Source: Rubellicoccus peritrichatus (lineage in GTDB: Bacteria > Verrucomicrobiota > Verrucomicrobiia > Opitutales > Cerasicoccaceae). From it: 64,000 nucleotides of DNA. How positions within the stretch are numbered: position 1 is the stretch's first letter; each line of letters starts with the position of its first letter. The stretch covers positions 2,847,001 through 2,911,000 of the forward strand of contig NZ_CP136920.1 of the NCBI RefSeq assembly GCF_033100135.1, written 5' to 3'. The notes beneath the pieces were generated by a model. That model was not told the DNA's origin. It made no database searches and saw only the letters and a program-made list of their open reading frames with translations. Shown piece by piece: positions 61,618 to 64,000 of this stretch. Made by a program: the position numbers and the translations under genes.

Positions 61618-63924
61618 TTACTGGATGAAAAGAAATTGTTGCGTATTCATCATGGCCCAGATGATGCGTTGGCGCGCTTTTTCCGGGTTCTCTTTGAAGT
61701 AGGGTAGAAGGGCATCCTGCTCTGCCTGGGTCGGCTTGCGTGAAAGGAATCCGATGTAGAGTGTTTCAAGTTTCTCTTCCGGAGTTTTGGCCCACCGTGC
61801 TTCCAAAACGGGCGCAGAACGTTCTGCCATAAGGACATTTGTCTGGGCAGAATTCATGAGGAAGAGGGCTTGGATCACATTGCTGCTGCTGTCAGCATTC
61901 TCAATGAGCTGGCGGTCGGATTGACCAAACACTTCGAGGAGATGGCCGTTTCGTTGAGGGGATTGCAGCTCGGAGGCACGACGGACATTTTTTAGCATTC
62001 TATCAGCATGCTTGTTCTTTTTGCCTTCTGGTGCTGGAGTCATGCTTGCCATCATAGACATCATGCCCATTTCGTGTTGTTCTCTCTCGGCATCTGATTC
62101 AGGATTGAAAATCTGTCTCCACTCCTTGTTGAGCTTGTTCATGGTATCTCTAGCTTCTTTGAGTTGAGGGGTGCCTTTATAGGATGGCTCATTACGCATT
62201 TTATAGAATTTGGCACGGGCGTCATTGAGCTTTTGTTCAAGAACTGCGGCCTCGTCCATATACTCAATCAATTCTGTTTTGGATAATTCTTCCATGTAGG
62301 TAAGGGCAGGAGGGACTTTGCCGCTTGCATATGTGTGGTTTCCATTTCTGGCCGAGTAGTTTTCTTGTAGGATGAGGTCGATATCCGGAGTGATCAGGGT
62401 GGCGATGGAGTCCCAGATCTGCTCTGCTGACATGCGTTGGAACACTGGTCCCTCCAAGTGATAATCATCGGCAAGGTCCGGATTGTCGATGACCGCTTCG
62501 CGTTGGAAATACTTGGTATTGTAGATCACCCGGAGGTATTGCTTCATATCGTAGTCGAGATCCTGCATCAGTTCCTGCAAATAGGTCATCAGCTCGGGAA
62601 TGTCAGCTTCAGATGCTTCGGTCAGATTATCAACCGGCTCGATCAAGCCTTTGCCCATTGCCTGTTTCCACATCCGGTTTGCGATCACGAGTGTGAATCG
62701 CTCATTGTTTTTTCCAACCATCCAATTGGCGTAGCTCTGAACACGGGATTCCGAATCTTTGATTTTCCCATCTGCCAGGTCGCCAAATAAGATTTTGGGT
62801 TCTACGACTTCCTTGGGGGCTCCATTGTCATACTGGTAGTCATGGGGTAACTTTAGATCACGATTACTATGTGATACGCCCCATCGTAATGGCTCAAACA
62901 AAAGCCGGGCAGACCTGGCGGGCGATGGAACATTTCCTTTCAGCTTTTTGCCATTATTTTGCTGATTTGTCCTTCTGTTTATTTGCTTCAGGAGATTACT
63001 GATTTCCGGATATTCCTTCTGGAAGTTGATATTCGTTTGTAGACCGTAGGTGAAAGCCGAGTGCTCGTAAAAGTCCTTTTGTGTCCAAACGTCGGTTGGG
63101 TGGTCATGGCATTGGGCACACTGCAGCTGGGTTCCCAGAAAAATCTGCGTGGTCATCGCCATGTTATCCAACGGCATTCCAAAGTCTCTCAGGTAATAAG
63201 CAGTCGCCGGGTTTTCCCATGGATAGCCTTCGGCAGTGATCAGACTTTTGACAAAGTCATCATAGGGGACGTTTTCGCGGATTTGTTCTTTGATCCATGG
63301 CACGTAGTAAACACCGCCATAGCGGCTGCCTTGATTACCAGTCGTTTTCGCCCGAAGCACATCGGCCCAGAGATTGAAGTTGTGGCTGACATATCCGGGT
63401 GAATCGAGAAGTGTGTCAATAAGTGTGACTCGCTTGTTGGGAGCATTGTCATTCAAGAAATGAACGGCTTCCGCGTGGGTAGGGATACGCCCAATGATTT
63501 TTAGATAAGCTCTTCGTAGAAAAGTGGCATCATCAATTCTGGCTGCTGGTTTGACGCCCTGTTCTTTCCAGTATTTTGCCAGGATGTCATCAATCCGCTT
63601 GCTGGCCTTCTTGTGGTCAGGTGACTTTATGACTGGAGTGACGGTTGGTTGGTCAAACCCCGTATATTCGTTTAAATTGAGCCGCCCTGACTTTTTTTCA
63701 TTCAGGATAAAGTTACGGTCTTTGATTGAAAATCCCGACAAGGGCAGGGTAAAGGCTCTGCCATCTGAGGTTCGCTTAAAAGTAACTTGGTCATCCATGA
63801 TCGAGTGCAACTCGGCATCAATGGTTCGACCTTGGATATCCGTGAAAATGCGTGCTGTTACGCTTGGGGCTATGGTCATCGCAAGCAGGGCCAGGGCTGC
63901 AATGCGGGAAATAGTCTTTCTCAT
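61618..63924 (-). CDS. PSD1-type protein (SHD1, DUF1549 and DUF1553 domains), secreted
   Basis: 768 residues. A signal peptide ends near residue 24. A short SHD1-like domain follows (about 25-75: 'IFTDIQGRTIDAELHSIMDDQVTFKRTSDGRAFTLPLSGF'). DUF1549 (about 105-330) includes 'FLRRAYLKIIGRIPTHAEAVHFL' and the heme-type motif C-A-Q-C-H in 'LGTQLQCAQCHDHPTDVW'. DUF1553 (about 380-760) has 'RFTLVIANRMWKQAMGKGLIEPVDNL' and 'FLSRKPTQAEQDALLPYF'. Such proteins occur in large numbers in Planctomycetes and Verrucomicrobia with DUF1501 partners, and may act on polysaccharides; no activity is proven. It heads a four-gene operon. Confidence 0.93.
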   Translation of the reverse strand: MRKTISRIAALALLAMTIAPSVTARIFTDIQGRTIDAELHSIMDDQVTFKRTSDGRAFTLPLSGFSIKDRNFILNEKKSGRLNLNEYTGFDQPTVTPVIKSPDHKKASKRIDDILAKYWKEQGVKPAARIDDATFLRRAYLKIIGRIPTHAEAVHFLNDNAPNKRVTLIDTLLDSPGYVSHNFNLWADVLRAKTTGNQGSRYGGVYYVPWIKEQIRENVPYDDFVKSLITAEGYPWENPATAYYLRDFGMPLDNMAMTTQIFLGTQLQCAQCHDHPTDVWTQKDFYEHSAFTYGLQTNINFQKEYPEISNLLKQINRRTNQQNNGKKLKGNVPSPARSARLLFEPLRWGVSHSNRDLKLPHDYQYDNGAPKEVVEPKILFGDLADGKIKDSESRVQSYANWMVGKNNERFTLVIANRMWKQAMGKGLIEPVDNLTEASEADIPELMTYLQELMQDLDYDMKQYLRVIYNTKYFQREAVIDNPDLADDYHLEGPVFQRMSAEQIWDSIATLITPDIDLILQENYSARNGNHTYASGKVPPALTYMEELSKTELIEYMDEAAVLEQKLNDARAKFYKMRNEPSYKGTPQLKEARDTMNKLNKEWRQIFNPESDAEREQHEMGMMSMMASMTPAPEGKKNKHADRMLKNVRRASELQSPQRNGHLLEVFGQSDRQLIENADSSSNVIQALFLMNSAQTNVLMAERSAPVLEARWAKTPEEKLETLYIGFLSRKPTQAEQDALLPYFKENPEKARQRIIWAMMNTQQFLFIQ

Positions 63925-64000
63925 TTTTCTAATTTCTATCTCCTGTTATGGGTAAAATACTGGGGGGCTGCCAACGGAATGAAATACGGTATATTAAATG

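Noticed and set aside
1-64000. CRISPR array, phage or defence island
   Set aside because: No regularly spaced repeats, cas genes, integrase, phage structural genes or restriction genes were found by reading both strands.

Overview
The window looks like a chromosomal stretch from a marine polysaccharide-degrading member of Verrucomicrobiota, probably Opitutales (Puniceicoccaceae or Coraliomargaritaceae type). That placement is inferred from gene content: four PEP-CTERM surface proteins, XylR-like and AraC regulators beside sugar genes, Na+/solute symporters, a sulfatase, ThuA/DUF1080/Gfo-Idh sets, and a PSD1 (DUF1549/DUF1553)-DUF1501 cytochrome cluster. Most starts lack a Shine-Dalgarno sequence. 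No tRNA, rRNA, CRISPR array or insertion sequence was recognised.

Layout. 0-4.4 kb: the cut C-terminus of a probable glycoside hydrolase, a lipoprotein serine protease with a small lipoprotein, SRPBCC and VOC proteins, then a gene-poor stretch holding copies of a 'gtggcta' type dispersed repeat. 4.4-10.8 kb: a XylR-like regulator divergent from a symporter, a GH86-like enzyme and a beta-propeller hydrolase. 11-28.7 kb: a second symporter, two GH110-like beta-helix proteins, an IclR regulator, a sulfatase, a pseudopilin-like protein, two paralogous GH16 lipoproteins, an unusual Gfo/Idh protein and two PEP-CTERM proteins. 29-39 kb: AraC regulators with an amidase and a GH116-like enzyme, a radical SAM/B12 protein, membrane proteins and a second beta-propeller hydrolase. 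39-43.5 kb: a two-component system and two PEP-CTERM proteins. 43.6-54.8 kb: two operons of like composition (TIM-barrel isomerase, Gfo/Idh, ThuA fusion), each divergent from an AraC-type regulator, with a WYL regulator and VOC protein between them. 55.5-64 kb: rnc, a ParA ATPase, and a PSD1/DUF1501/cytochrome-LRR/YiiX-like operon.

How it fits together. GH86, GH16 with an ExDxxE site, a formylglycine sulfatase and GH110-like proteins suggest breakdown of a sulfated red-algal galactan such as agar or porphyran: outer lipoproteins cut the polymer, the sulfatase and exo-enzymes trim it, symporters import the products, and oxidoreductase/isomerase/ThuA sets process sugars. The substrate is inferred and not shown by the sequence.

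The strongest unexplained signal is a 15-bp palindrome, consensus TTGCTATWATAGCAA, at six sites between 12.1 and 28.7 kb. Each lies in a non-coding gap just upstream of a gene (symporter, both GH110-like genes, both GH16 genes, pseudopilin-like gene). It looks like the operator of a local regulon; the embedded IclR-family protein is the obvious candidate regulator.
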